Of a stretch of DNA of 64,000 nt, positions 1 through 11,319 are shown one piece after another. The notes below the pieces were generated by a model, which saw nothing but the letters and a program-made list of their open reading frames with translations, was not told the DNA's origin and searched no databases. How positions within the stretch are numbered: the first letter of the stretch is position 1; each line of letters starts with the position of its first letter. The position numbers and the translations under genes were made by a program. This DNA is from Elgaria multicarinata webbii (Eukaryota > Chordata > Lepidosauria > Squamata > Anguidae), in contig NC_086178.1 of assembly GCF_023053635.1 (NCBI RefSeq), forward strand, positions 27,412,726 through 27,476,725, written 5' to 3'.

Positions 1-860
1 TATTCTGAAAAATAATTGGAATCTTCATCTACTGGGGTAAAGCATGCAACATCTAAAATTCACAGTTTGGTTCATAGTTATGCTCTTGGGAACCTCTCAA
101 TGAACTACTTCAGCATATTAATTTTTAACTGCCATTATTTATCATTTGATGTGAAAAGCAAACACTATCCCTAGCCATTGCAATGGCAGATAGAGGACAA
201 TATATTTTTGTTAGAATAAATAAAAGATAGAAGCACTCATTTCTGGCATAGGTCTTTGAAAGTTTGGTCTCATATTTCCATTGGACTGGGATCAAAACTA
301 CAAGTGCTATTCGGTTACATAAAGTAGTAAAAGCTGTTTTTTGTTAAACCTATATGCCAATTCTCATTCTGCTCAGTAGCAAAATTAAGATGCTTTTGCA
401 AAACATTGATAGGCAAATGGTGAGGAACCATGCATAAAGTATGTCATGCTTTCAAGGGCTTTTTCACTTCCTCTTCATTGCACTTTCCCTCTTTTCCAAC
501 CATTCTACCTTTGTCACAATTTTGCGGTTTCCTCTTATGAAACATAACAGACTTAATGGATGGTCCCTGACTCTTTTGCAAAAAACTTCGAGACTAGCAT
601 CCTCTACCAGTATCTGCCTACAGTCTGAATCTACATGGTCCTTATCCGGCTGGCTGCAGAGTTGATGGGTGTTGCTAATCCTTCCCTCTTACACTAAACC
701 TGGTCACAGAATTGTATCAGGCCTCTTATCAGGAAAGACTTACATCTTTTTAGGCTGCTGTAATATTGGCTTTCAACTGGTTTCCTTCCACGTAATGTAA
801 GATGGGTCACAACAGTGGCACCATGAGAATTATTCAGTATAGGGGCATGTGATGCTGCAA
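1..860. other. Gene-free AT-rich sequence
   Basis: I see no coding exon, RNA gene or clear repeat boundary here. The only open frames are short, lack family similarity and have no splice context. Confidence 0.5.
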
Positions 861-861
861 T

Positions 862-935
862 GCCGCGAAAACTAAGTAGGTGCAGGCCTGGTTAGAAACC
901 TGGATGGGAGACCACTGAAAGTCTCATGCTGAAGC
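862..935 (+). pseudogene. 5S rRNA-like relic
   Basis: The segment keeps the internal and 3' part of vertebrate 5S rRNA. A degraded GGAAGCTAAGCAGGG region (here GAAAACTAAGTAGG) is followed by GGCCTGGTTAG, a few bases, then TGGATGGGAGACC. These cover the 5S internal promoter region (A box, intermediate element, C box). The 5' third of 5S and the terminal stem are not recognisable, and no T-run terminator follows immediately. It is either a 5S pseudogene or the head of a 5S-derived SINE; I see no LINE-like tail that would settle the second reading. Confidence 0.75.
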
Positions 936-2360
936 ATAATAAAAGTAAACCAAATTAAATATTGGGACAAGAGAAAGGGTATAATTCAAGATAGAAACAG
1001 TAAATAATGTGCAGGATAAACCACTAAAAACAGTTCCATGTTTCAAGTTGCAGTTCAAGGTGGATTCTGAATTTAGAAATGTTGAAGGTCCAATAGGTAC
1101 AACTGAATTTTCCTAGGAACTATGACTTTAAAATTGATGAATGAGAGATTTAGGCTGCAATTCTATACCCACTTACCTAAGAACTTACCATTGAACTCAA
1201 ATGGACTTAACTTCTAATGTATAGGATTGCACTGTTAACTCACTGATACAAGCTTCAAGAACCCCCTCAAAAAGTATCAGAGAAATAAATGATTGAAATT
1301 TATTTTCCATCCCCATCTTGACACTTGATCTGAAAATCAAAAGATATTTTGATAAGATCTTTTACCAACTTCATAGCTATCAGGCATTTAATTGTTTTTT
1401 TCAAAAAAATACTACATGTTGTTATATTACAGCACAGGACAAAATGAGCAAATGGAGAGTTAACATCACTATGAAAAATAAGGTGTCACATGTAAAATGA
1501 GCCTGTGTTTGTTAATTTGCATTCTGTTGTAAACGATTTTTAATATCTAAGGAGAGAGAACATCATTGTTAGCAAGCAGTAGGCTGCAAACAATTACACA
1601 ATACAGGTTATAGTCACTCAAGTGTTTAGAAAGGGCACATTTGCCCAGCCACCTAGACATAAAGAAAAAATGCACACTCTACAAGAGTTCATTAGGAATT
1701 AATAGATTCATATGCATATTTATAGTCATTTGTAGGAAAGGTTCCTACATGAGGAAATAAAAACATAACAATAGAACGTAGTGTGGCTTAATGGAAGAAC
1801 AGAAATTGCTTGACTTGAGAAGTATATAATATTCCCATAGAAACGTGACCTGCATAACTATTTTGGGGGCATATCAAGTTAACACCTATTATGTACAGAG
1901 GAACTTTTCAAAACTGTTAATTCTCATGGACTCAGATTTAGGACATTCAGGAAAACATGTCCTTAGCCAACAAACCGCTTTACTTTGATACTACTTAGCT
2001 TGGATTCAGAGATGGCTTGCGCTAGCGAGAAAGCACTTGCACAATACAGCCTCACCAAATACCTCCATTTCCTGACCCACAGGAGCAGCTTAAGCAAGTC
2101 GTAATTGGACCAGGGCGGGGGGGAGCCAGGAAAGACCCATTGCATGAGTATAGTTCCCCACAATGTTCACTGAATCCAACCCATTCAGTTCAAAGAGAAT
2201 ATTGCCAGTGCCAGGCAATTAAATGGTGCTTTTTGTTCAAAGTTTACGTGTGTTAGCTTTGTTGCTGCAGTCTATGCAACACCTATTAATAGATGTCTAA
2301 AGAATTGGCTATTTATCCCAATCAGTTTTGAATTCTGTTTTAGTCCAGTGCAGACATAGT
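936..2360. other. Gene-free sequence
   Basis: No coding or RNA gene is visible. It is AT-rich with no repeat boundary I can define. Confidence 0.45.
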
Positions 2361-2690
2361 GGGCATGTATACACCATGCCTTAGCCTGGGGATTGCCCCG
2401 GGATCATCCCTGGGCATCCACGTGATGCACAGGGGTTCCTGGGGACAGGGAGGGATGATCCCTCCATTTCCCCGGGATAACTGGGATGGCTTTTAGCCCA
2501 ATTTCTTCAGGTGTTCCATGCCTATTTTGGGGGGGGGAGCAGGATCGGGGGGGTTTCTTTTCTTACCTTTAAAAAAATGGCCATGACATCCTTCCGGGAC
2601 TTCGCGCGGCAGTCTGAACACCCAGGGAGGATCGTGAAAGCTGGTAAGTCCCTGATCCTCCCCCTACACCCTTGTGGTGTAGACATGCCC
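2361..2690. mobile_element. MITE with GGGCATGT terminal inverted repeats
   Basis: The left end reads GGGCATGTATACACCA and the right end, reverse-complemented, reads GGGCATGTCTACACCA, so 15 of 16 terminal bases match as an inverted repeat 330 bp apart. The interior is GC-rich (CCCCGGGATCATCCC-type blocks), unlike the AT-rich flanks, and has no transposase frame. I cannot define a target duplication, so the superfamily is left open. Confidence 0.6.
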
Positions 2691-3035
2691 GATGTTTAAT
2701 CATGGTTTATTGCTTTAACCCTGGTTAAGTTTGTAAATATAGAGTGGAACCATGTCTTTGCTTGTTGAGCTAAATCCTGGGAAATGGGTATAAGGCGGCA
2801 CCATTGAAACCAGTTCAACGCCTTGCAGTCAGAACTACTGGAGAGGCAAGGAAACTACCTTAGCCATGGTAACAATTTCCAGAAGGGAAGCCTTAACCAT
2901 TGCTTGCCCAATGCAGATGCTATGCTTAACCATGATTAACATAAACTATGGTTCATAAACCTGCTTCAAATTGCAGTTTCAAGTCCTGGTTTGTAACCCG
3001 TCCTTAACCATGGTTAACAATTTAAACATATGCTT
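2691..3035. repeat. AACCATGGTT-rich dispersed repeat (probable MITE)
   Basis: The stretch carries repeated TTAACCATGG/CCATGGTTAA-like short palindromes, for example near 2700-2730, 2860, 2925-2950 and 3002-3020. This is typical of a foldback element interior. Ends are not clear. Confidence 0.35.
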
Positions 3036-6000
3036 AGGGGGGAAAGACTTGTTTTAACTTTATAGCTAGACAGCACCTGAAAAAGTGCAACAATGGGATG
3101 GATTGCATTTTAAGTATCTTTAAAATAAATTTTGCTTAAAAAACATCTGAGCAAATATTTGAGGGTACATATGAAGTCTCTATGAATGCTAGTATACTTT
3201 TTGCAATTTTGCTTTCATATTGTATTAAAATAGTAGGAACTATGCCCATTTACAGCTGCTGTGGAAATAATAAATCTATTCAGTGATGGGTGTGAAAATG
3301 GTAGATTTATACAGTGGATTGCCACAGGGTACTATTGCTGGGAAATGTTGTAAAGACAAGTGTATCTACCTGTGCACAGGATTTACACAAGGTCTTCCAG
3401 CAATTTAGGGAATTAAGAAGAAATTTCTTGTATCTGAGTCTGTTGAATATCCATATTCTTGTTCAGAATTTTGTGTATAACATACACACAACTCCTACAA
3501 ATTGGTCTATCGGTTTTTTGTGTGTAGTCAACAAAAGTATCTAGAACAGTTAGGTTAATATTAATAAATTGCTAGCAATATATGCAGGCTATGCATTTGA
3601 ACTGCAATCTATAGTGACATCAGTTTGATTCAGTCCCATTGGAGTAGGCAAAGGGCATTGCAAACTTTCCTGTCCATGGACAGAAAGGGAGGTGTACAGG
3701 AGAAGGGCGAGGTCTACATTCAGGAAGCAGAAAGATCTCTGATGGGGGCTGAAAAGGGGCATGTTAAGGGTGGATTGGGGGAGGCCATAGATCTGATGGA
3801 TCCAAAGCCGCCCTGTTCCATTTCCATGCCCCTGACAAAGTGTATGTGTGGTGGTGGTGAACTACACGTACCTTGGAGCTGGGGTGTTTATTTTACCTGT
3901 CATTGGAAGCAATGGAACAGGCTAGCAACAGCTATTAACAAGCAAAGGTCGCCACTACCTTTACATATGGGTACCATCATAGATTTCCCTTCCTCCACCC
4001 CAATAGGATTGCTTTGCTCATGCAATAATTCAGTGACTGAGTAGAACATCTAGGACAAAATAATAATAATCCAAAAGTGTAGCAAGAACAGTCTGGATAG
4101 CATAGTTGTTACGGTTGCAAAGTTTAGATGGCTGGTTAGATTACTCATTTTTTAAAAAATAAATAAATCCATTGTTTAAAAAAGTTACTCCGATTGATCA
4201 GTCAGTAGTTTTTTTAAAATGTATTAACTATTTTTTATTATAAATACTGGCAAAACTACAAGCAGGATATATCGTCTGAGAAGAAGCAGTCCACATCTTT
4301 CTCATAGGGCTTAATGCCTCTGCTAAGATAATGTTTTAGGTAGCTAGAACATATGTGTGCATCATATAAAAGCAAAAAAAAAAACTTTAGGACTATTTTA
4401 TATGCAAATATATGCAGTTTTAAACAAAGCACCATGCAATTAAGAGACTCCTATTTCTTTATGCATTTGGCAGCTCTGTATTTATAATTGTTTTCAATCT
4501 GCAGCAAAGCTATGCTGAAACTGTAATTTCAGTTTAACTAAATACACTAGGTTCATGGGCATGATCCCAATATGTTCTATCTTCCAGAATGTAACTTTTC
4601 ATTAAAAAGTGAATATCCTGGCTGGGAAAAGTAGCCATATCTTAACTTTCCCAGCTGTAAATGCGTCTGTCTTAAATAATTTCCTAGAAGAGCGGTTTCC
4701 CCCTCTTTGCAAAGTATTGTTTAAAAGCAACTTTAGCTGCTGCCAAGCATTTCTGTGGCACTGGTGTTAAACATATGACCCAGTTACTTCCATAGGAACA
4801 ACTGAGATTCAAAATAAATTAAAATAAGTAAAAAGGTTCTGGCAGGTTTCCAATGAGAATTCTGGCTGTTATTCATGAGCAGAACAATTAATAGTTGAAG
4901 CCGGGACTAAACCTTTTGCCCTGCCATTTCATAAAAGCTAGCACTGTTGCAGTTTTAAATTAATTACTACTTCTAGGATTACAGCCACAATCCCTACTCA
5001 CTCTACTGAAACTGGCCTAAAGTAAACTAGATTCAGAAAGTGTTGGCTCATGTGCAGCTGGATTCTCAGAGCACTGTGCTGTGTCAGAAGTGAATGGGAG
5101 GGAGTGGGTGGTAAGCTCCCAGCACCACCGTGAGAGAACAATTTATCCCCCTTGAAGGGGGATCTTCTAAAAGAGATCACTTATGCTGGTTTAGCAACAA
5201 TTAACCAGCACTTCTCTCTCCCTTGCGTGGCACATTTGCAAACAACGTATTTGCAAACAACATTTTTCTTATGTTGCTGAAATGACAGATGGCTTGTGCC
5301 ACTGTAGATAAAGCCAATCAATAAGAGCATACAGCCGTTTTAATGCAGGTGGTGAGATTAGGAAATCAGGTCTCAAATAGCCACCAAAGGTGCTTCCTCC
5401 TTAGTACATCTTCCAAAATTTATCTTATAAAACACAAGAACGTGATTGCATCAAAAGATCCTTGCAGATGTTAACATTGGACGTGGAATATGGCCATCAA
5501 TGTCCCATTCATGTCATCAACTGGAAGACCTGGAAGTTAAGCTAGAGAGTGATCCTCTTGCTTGGCACATGCATGCTGTGTTATGTTATTTTGCCTTTGC
5601 ACAAATCTTAAGATATGGACATGCACTCCCTAAGACTTACAGGCAGAATTCTGGAACCATTTGTTAAATTATTCTTTTAAAAATGAACCCAGTGTGGCAT
5701 CTGCATGCTAAAATCATAAATTAAAATCAGAGTTTAAACCTATCACAATCCAGTGCTTTGGCCATAGTGCCGAATAAAAGAAGGAACTAGTGAAACCTCA
5801 TCATTCTTGGTACTAGTAGAGGGTTTCTTTTGTACTTATTCTACATCTGTCTCTAAGAGACAATTTGAAACATGGTCAGATGAAATGTAAATACGATAAC
5901 ATTAGCTGTGGTATAGCCTAAAAGTGACAGTGCACGGTCACTTCTAGATGTATGTAACTATGGTATCTTTAGTATGTGCATTAAAGTTAGGGTTTTTTTT

Positions 6001-6430
6001 AGATGTGTGAAGAATATATGTTTCATGCAACTGCAGATTCTGTGTTAATGTCTACAGGAAGTGTAAACTACTGAGCAAAAGACCTTGGTTGTATGGGTAA
6101 AATAAAAATAAAGGCTTTAAAAGAAGCATATTTAAATAAATAATGAGCTTTATTTTTCTTTTTGTGTTACAACTCTGTATGAAATAGTGACTGTTTTCTC
6201 AATAAACACATCCACATCCTACATAGGAACATTAGATGGTTAAGCTCATAACAAAGAACACAGCAAAAAAGAACACAATCCTTGCCTCAAAGAGCAAACT
6301 TGGGATTGCCTCATGCCACTTTGTAAGCAACACAGGGGCCCCTTACTAACAAAACAAAGGTTTTGCATGCCAAGAAAAGCCCCAAGGTATGCAGAAGTAT
6401 ATAAGTTCTAAAGATTACCTCCCCAAAGTG
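3036..6430. other. Gene-free sequence
   Basis: No exon, RNA gene or well-bounded repeat is recognisable. Open frames here (the longest about 139 codons near 3.6-4.0 kb) have no domain, no codon bias and no similarity I recognise. Confidence 0.45.
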
Positions 6431-6433
6431 AAC

Positions 6434-6765
6434 ACCACCCTCTCCTCTTACACACAGCTCATAGTTAAACTATGGAATTCACTACCAAAAGATGTGATGA
6501 TGGCCACCAATTTGGATGGCTTTAAAAGGGGCTTGAATAAATTCCTGGAGGCTATCAATGGCTACTAGCCCTGATCCCTAAGTGCAGTAAGCCTGTATAC
6601 ACTGGTTGCTGGATAACATGGGCTGGAGAATGCTGTTGCACCCGTGTCCTGCATTGTTGGTCCCTGGCCAATGGCTGGTTGGCCACTGTATGAACAGAGT
6701 GCTGGAGTAGATGGCCCCTTGGTCTGATCCAGCATTGCTCTTCTTATGTTCTTAAAAGCAAAAAC
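6434..6765 (+). mobile_element. LINE 3' fragment (CR1/L3-like)
   Basis: The block reads like the 3' end of a reptile CR1-group LINE. A degraded C-terminal peptide (GFKRGLNKFLEA) is followed by a 3' UTR containing TTGGCCACTGTATGAACAGA and ending in TGATCCAGCATTGCTCTTCT and TTATGTTCTTA. A second copy of the same 3' UTR lies at 16607-16785, which establishes it as a dispersed repeat. The clade call is from memory. Confidence 0.65.
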
Positions 6766-6770
6766 AACCA

Positions 6771-8054
6771 CATGAGTATGCAGGGGATGTGGGTGGCAAG
6801 TGGCCAGTGCTGGCCAAGTGTTTGGGGGTGGTGCACACCATGCAAAGCTAGTGATGCAGCCAACATCAGGAGGTGTTTGCTGCTCTTCCCACCACGGTCA
6901 AGTCCATGGAGATGAAGCACCTTTAGTTACATATTCAAAAACAAAAAGTATTAGATGTGCATTCTGAACCTTATAAAATCAATTTCAGGCTACCAAAGCC
7001 CCATGAATCTATGGTAAGTGTTACTTGGTAAACTGGATGTTGAAAATATACCACAAATAAGAAGGGAATTGATAGTGCATTTGCTGCCAGCAGAAAAAGC
7101 ACAGTTAGCATTTAGATGGAATAATACTCGCTTATCATCAATCAATGAGTGGAAGCATGGGCAATTTTTGTTATGGATATAATATCAACTCAGATCAGAA
7201 GTGCTGGTAGTCCATCACAAGCAAGCTGCTTTCTAGAAATATCCCCCCTTTCCAAAACTATATTGATGGAGAAAAGAAAATACATCATATAGGAGACCAT
7301 TAAAACCTAGTTCTAGCTTTATTATTTGCATATATACAAAATATATGTTTAAGCAAGAGATTGCAATTTTAACACTGGGAAGGACTTTCTTTTTGCATTG
7401 TAACAACAATATATGTGGGTTTTCCTTTCCTTTCTTCTGTGTTTTAAAATCCTTTTTAAAATCCAGACAGATTTAAAACACAATACATACACACACACAC
7501 ACACACACACAGAGTCTATTTATTTTCCAGATTGCAGATATTCAGAGCTTGTCCCCCCAAATTATGGAGCCATACATCCCTTCAAAAAAAATGTTCATTA
7601 CATGCTAAACTGGAAAATACTGAAAAGGAGCAGCGCCAGACAACAGCTGAGCTGCAGCATTTCCTCTCTGTCCGCCCCGCATGTGAAACTGATGAGTAGT
7701 ATGCTCAATGAGTAATGACTCTTATGGGCAGGGGCTGTATTTACTACAAATATTACTGCTGGATCAGATCAGAGTTCTCGATGGGGCCAGTTGCTGTGGA
7801 GGGTGTTAGCAGCCCCCGGACCACCCAGAAGAGCTCCACTGGACAGTTACTCAAGGACACAGTGGAGGCAGCAAAATAAGCCTTCTTTGCTGCCCGCACC
7901 ACCGTGCGCTCTAGAGCGTGCGCTGTCATCTTCGCTTTGAGTCTTATGCCATTTGCGCTCTAGGCAATTTCCAGCCTGTTTCATTGTCCGCAGCTCCCTA
8001 CTATACCAAGGAGCAGAGTGGGCTCTACAGGACTGGAGAGGGCATGCAGGTGCA
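6771..8054. other. Gene-free sequence with an (AC)n microsatellite
   Basis: A short (AC)n run lies at about 7489-7512. Nothing else could be assigned. Confidence 0.45.
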
Positions 8055-8175
8055 ATTTATTTATTTATTTTATTTATTTAAAACATTTATATCCCACCCT
8101 ATATCATTAAGATCTCAGAGCAGCGTACAGATAAAAGCATACCGTATAAAACAAGAAATAAGCACATGTACCAAG
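8055..8175 (-). mobile_element. L2-type LINE 3' tail
   Basis: On the plus strand TTTATT repeats are followed by ACATTTATATCCCACCCT and a diverged CAGAGCAGCGTACA. This is the reverse complement of the L2 3' tail seen intact at 11.1 kb (gene-distal TTTATT repeats, ATATACCGCCC, GCTCTCTGGGCGGTTTACAA). Confidence 0.55.
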
Positions 8176-8339
8176 TTAAAACAATATGTAATTCAAAAGC
8201 AGTAAGGCAATCAAGTAATCATTGTGGTTGGTTCAAGTTGGACAGTTCTGTATACAATCTCTTTGTTCCATCCCTTATTACTCTTCCTCTTTCTGATTAT
8301 TTCAAGCCTGAATGACTTGTAATGTGCCCTGATACCCGA

Positions 8340-8610
8340 AGCTCATTTGTGGATATTGGCAGGGCGTGGAGGGAGACGCTCACTGTCTCTCTCTGGACCC
8401 TGCCTATATCCACAAACGGATAGCGAGGGAGGGACGGGAAGGGTTATGCTTGCCTGACACTGCCCTTGACAGCGTCATAAGAGTGTCTCCCTTCCCCCCT
8501 CCTCTATCCATTTGGAAATGGTGTCGGGGATGTTTCCATCCCCCCAACCGCATTTCCAAATGGATAGTGTAGCATGGCAGAGGGAGACGCTTGCCTGACG
8601 TTGTGGCAAT
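8340..8610. repeat. Hairpin-rich foldback repeat
   Basis: Two nested inverted repeats are visible: TTTGTGGATAT near 8347 pairs with ATATCCACAAA near 8406, and TATCCATTTGGAAATG near 8507 pairs with CATTTCCAAATGGATA near 8550. GGGAGACGCT also recurs near 8371 and 8583. This suggests a MITE or a foldback element with no coding content. Confidence 0.5.
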
Positions 8611-8668
8611 AATGATGAAATTAACTTATTATATAAGGACTAGAGAAGAACAAAAGTTTGTGGATAAG

Positions 8669-8674
8669 TTTATT
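8669..8674 (-). promoter_or_regulatory. Candidate poly(A) signal for B3GALNT1
   Basis: AATAAA on the minus strand about 545 bp beyond the stop is the nearest canonical signal I noticed downstream. Use is inferred. Confidence 0.35.
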
Positions 8675-9015
8675 GAAAGATTGGGAGGGTTTTTGTGATG
8701 TTTGGAATGATAAATTTAGAGTTCATGTTTGCCTGTATTCATTGTTTTCTCTGATACATTTTTTGTTGTTGAAAGACATATATACAAGTGTTGTGATTTT
8801 TGTTGTTGAACATGAATGATCAGAGTTCCAACAGATGCATATAGTCTAAGTGCCTTCTATGTTTCTAGATGGACAATGTCAAAATAACTGACTATACTAA
8901 ATGTCCAATATGTGCATGTCCTTTATCACTGGAATACTAAGGTGAGTGGTAGCCTTTCCTTAAAACCATTTCCTGGCTTCACCAATGTCCAAACAAGAGC
9001 AAACATTACTGCAGC

Positions 9016-9145
9016 TAAAAGAATGTCAGGAAGTCCAACCTTCAGTAGAGGCTGGATAGTTCCTTTAGAGTTCTGACTGAAACCTGGAGCAGATTCACTG
9101 CTCCCACTGACATGTCAGCCACCAGCCTCCAATGCCAGCCCTTGA
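9016..9145. mobile_element. Degraded GAGGCTGG/CCAGCCTC MITE
   Basis: The left side begins CAGTAGAGGCTGG and the right side ends CCACCAGCCTCCAATG. The interior phrase AGTTCTGACTGAAACC is shared with the better copy at 53817-53966. Confidence 0.55.
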
Positions 9146-9218
9146 AGTTCTGCCTACTCCTAGCCTAAAGGAAAGTAATCAGGCCTGAAGTGACTGAGGC
9201 TTTTAAAATAAGATGGAG

Positions 9219-10196
9219 TCAATGACAAGGAATTGAAGTCTCTCTCGTTATTTCCTGCCAGAATGCAAGCATTTCCTGTGGCGATATGCCATGTACTGCA
9301 ATCAAGTGCTTGTATTTACAACTATCGAAGCTAATTGGGTATAAAAAGAAGAGGTCGACATCGTCCAGAACAGTGATGTTCACACCAAGTATACCTAAAC
9401 AAATCCCAACATAGACATCTTCAAATTTAATAGGTTTGACATGGCTCATCATTCCATAAACCTGTTGAGCCAATCCAGTATCAAGGACATAACCTAGTCC
9501 ACTGAGGTATGGAGGATACACCTTAAATGGGTATTCGTCAAAAGAAATAAAGGTTTTCCAATAAAATCCTCTGTGAGCAGGCTTTTCTATTAAAGGGTAG
9601 CCAGTAATGAAGTTTTCCGAGGTACTTGAATTTAGAAGCTTCATTAAGTTGCCCATGTTGATGAAAACATCGGAATCTGTCTTCATAACATACTGAGCAT
9701 TGGAACAAAACTCAGTAAGCCACCTGAACGCCATGACAGTTTTCAAGGTCAGGTTACTGTAGGTGTCAAGGAAGTCTTGCTGGAGGATGTCCCCATAAAG
9801 AATGCTTTCGTCTTCTATGGATAAGGCTGCATTATCATCGATTCCTTCTCCTTTGCCCAGTAAAAACAGTGTCAGAATCTTGTTCCCCCACCAAGATTTT
9901 TCAGAGCCCCAGGTTTTCCTAATTGCTTGTCTCACCTTTACATCTGTAGGTCTTGAAGTCACCAAGATGACCAGAAATGGTTTGTTGTCTTCACATTTTA
10001 ATCGCTCACGTAGCGTGAAGAGGAAATTCTGCTTGTAGACTGGTTCATGGCTATAAAAATACACATAATCTATATGTTCTATCCCAGTGTGGGAGGAGAA
10101 TACCATAAACCATGTCATTAATACAACAGAGATAACAGTCAAACCAAAGAAAAAATATTTCAAGCATGTCATAGACATAGCAGTCTTCAAATTCAT
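9219..10196 (-). CDS. B3GALNT1: Beta-1,3-N-acetylgalactosaminyltransferase 1 (globoside synthase)
   Basis: This 325-residue protein matches the vertebrate B3GALNT1 family (about 331 residues) along its length. The enzyme is a Golgi type II membrane protein that adds beta-1,3-GalNAc to globotriaosylceramide to make globoside. A short cytosolic tail and one hydrophobic segment (about residues 9-32) precede the GT31 catalytic domain. Family blocks are visible: FLVILVTS, RQAIRKTWGSEKSWW, LYGDILQQDFLDTYSNLTLKT, the DXD-type metal site in VMKTDSDVFIN, and HVKPIKFEDVYVGICL. The reading frame runs upstream of 10196 without an ATG, and a splice acceptor lies at 10280, so the first in-frame ATG is taken as the start; a second Met lies five to seven residues on. 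The coding region is uninterrupted in one exon, as in other vertebrates. The stop is TGA at 9219-9221. The gene appears functional. A tandem paralogue of B3GALNT1 rather than the strict orthologue cannot be excluded. Confidence 0.95.
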   Translation of the reverse strand: MNLKTAMSMTCLKYFFFGLTVISVVLMTWFMVFSSHTGIEHIDYVYFYSHEPVYKQNFLFTLRERLKCEDNKPFLVILVTSRPTDVKVRQAIRKTWGSEKSWWGNKILTLFLLGKGEGIDDNAALSIEDESILYGDILQQDFLDTYSNLTLKTVMAFRWLTEFCSNAQYVMKTDSDVFINMGNLMKLLNSSTSENFITGYPLIEKPAHRGFYWKTFISFDEYPFKVYPPYLSGLGYVLDTGLAQQVYGMMSHVKPIKFEDVYVGICLGILGVNITVLDDVDLFFLYPISFDSCKYKHLIAVHGISPQEMLAFWQEITRETSIPCH

Positions 10197-10279
10197 CCAC
10201 ACAGAGAAGAGGAAATTCCCAACAAAGTTTTCAAAAAAGCTATTGAGATATAAAGCAGGGCTGGGCAATCAAGTCTTTG

Positions 10280-10303
10280 CTGAAAAGGAAAAAAAAGTTA
10301 GTA
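10280..10303 (-). promoter_or_regulatory. 3' splice site and branch point before the B3GALNT1 coding exon
   Basis: Read on the minus strand: TACTAAC (10297-10303), then a run of T/C, then TTTTCAG, with exon sequence beginning at 10279 (CAAAGACTTG). This is a near-ideal acceptor with a consensus branch point. It implies that one or more non-coding 5' exons lie at higher coordinates, consistent with the gene's known structure of a single coding exon preceded by untranslated exons. I could not place those exons. Confidence 0.75.
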
Positions 10304-11093
10304 TCTTGAAAACAAATGTACACCTGAAACTTGTTACTAAAAGTATACTAAAAGTATACATGAACTTTGCTTCATGTATTTGCTATTACAAGAGAACAAC
10401 ATAAAAAAAATACAACTGACCTTGGGTGAGAGCCCCACATAGTTATGGTGTGCAGGTGCATATACGAGATGAGGCCTGGGCTAATGCAGGCTCACCCTAC
10501 TGCACATAGATTCTACATGTATATGCATATTTCCAGCTTACAAGACTCAATAACATATCCCAGAAATGTATACTTGAATATATACAGGGCTCATCTTCAT
10601 TCCCCTCCATGCATATAACTTTCACACTAAATTGAAGTGTGAATGATCCCTTGGCTTGATAGTCATAATGGTATCAATTCCCCTTATGGTGTGGAAGGCT
10701 ACAAACTCAAATGTTGTCTACACTGAGACTTCACACTCCTTGGATATTGGACCGGTAATGTGACACGGAAGCAAGGACACTCCATTAATTCCACACTGAT
10801 GAAACTAAATCAAACTGTATGTGAGTAACCACCGCCCATCATGTATGGAATTTGGGGTTGACGAAAGATATGTGAGCTATAGTTAAGTCTTTCAAGAGCT
10901 GACTTGGACCGAGAGGAAGGCAACACTTACTGGCCTTCTCCTGTGTCCTGTTCATTCACCATTACCCGTTTTTGGACTCCTTGCTGTGAAGAATGAAATG
11001 GGGAAAGTATTATAGTCTCAATACCTGCTGCTGCATCTCTGTCTCTTAGCACATCTGTCACTCCTCTTCAGCCATCCCTTGCAATGACCCATG
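10304..11093. other. Intronic/upstream sequence of B3GALNT1
   Basis: Presumed intron or 5' flank on the minus strand. I found no exon or repeat with definable ends. Confidence 0.4.
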
Positions 11094-11319
11094 ATTTATT
11101 TATTTATTTAATTATTTATTTAATTACATTTATATACCGCCCCACAGCCGAAGCTCTCTGGGCGGTTTACAACATTTAAAAATAGTAAACATTAAAAGTA
11201 TACAATTTAAAACACACACACACACACACACATAAAAAACAGTATAAAAACAACAGTATCCATTTAAAAACAACAATTGTGGGGTCCATTAAAAACAAAC
11301 TTAACGTTGTTAAATGCTG

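Noticed and set aside
3625-4044. 139-codon open frame as a host gene
   Set aside because: No recognisable domain, no splice or promoter context, and amino acid usage looks random.
10197-10268. Extending B3GALNT1 upstream to 10268
   Set aside because: That frame opens with TTG, not ATG, and extends only a few codons beyond the splice acceptor. The first ATG at 10196 gives the family's normal length.
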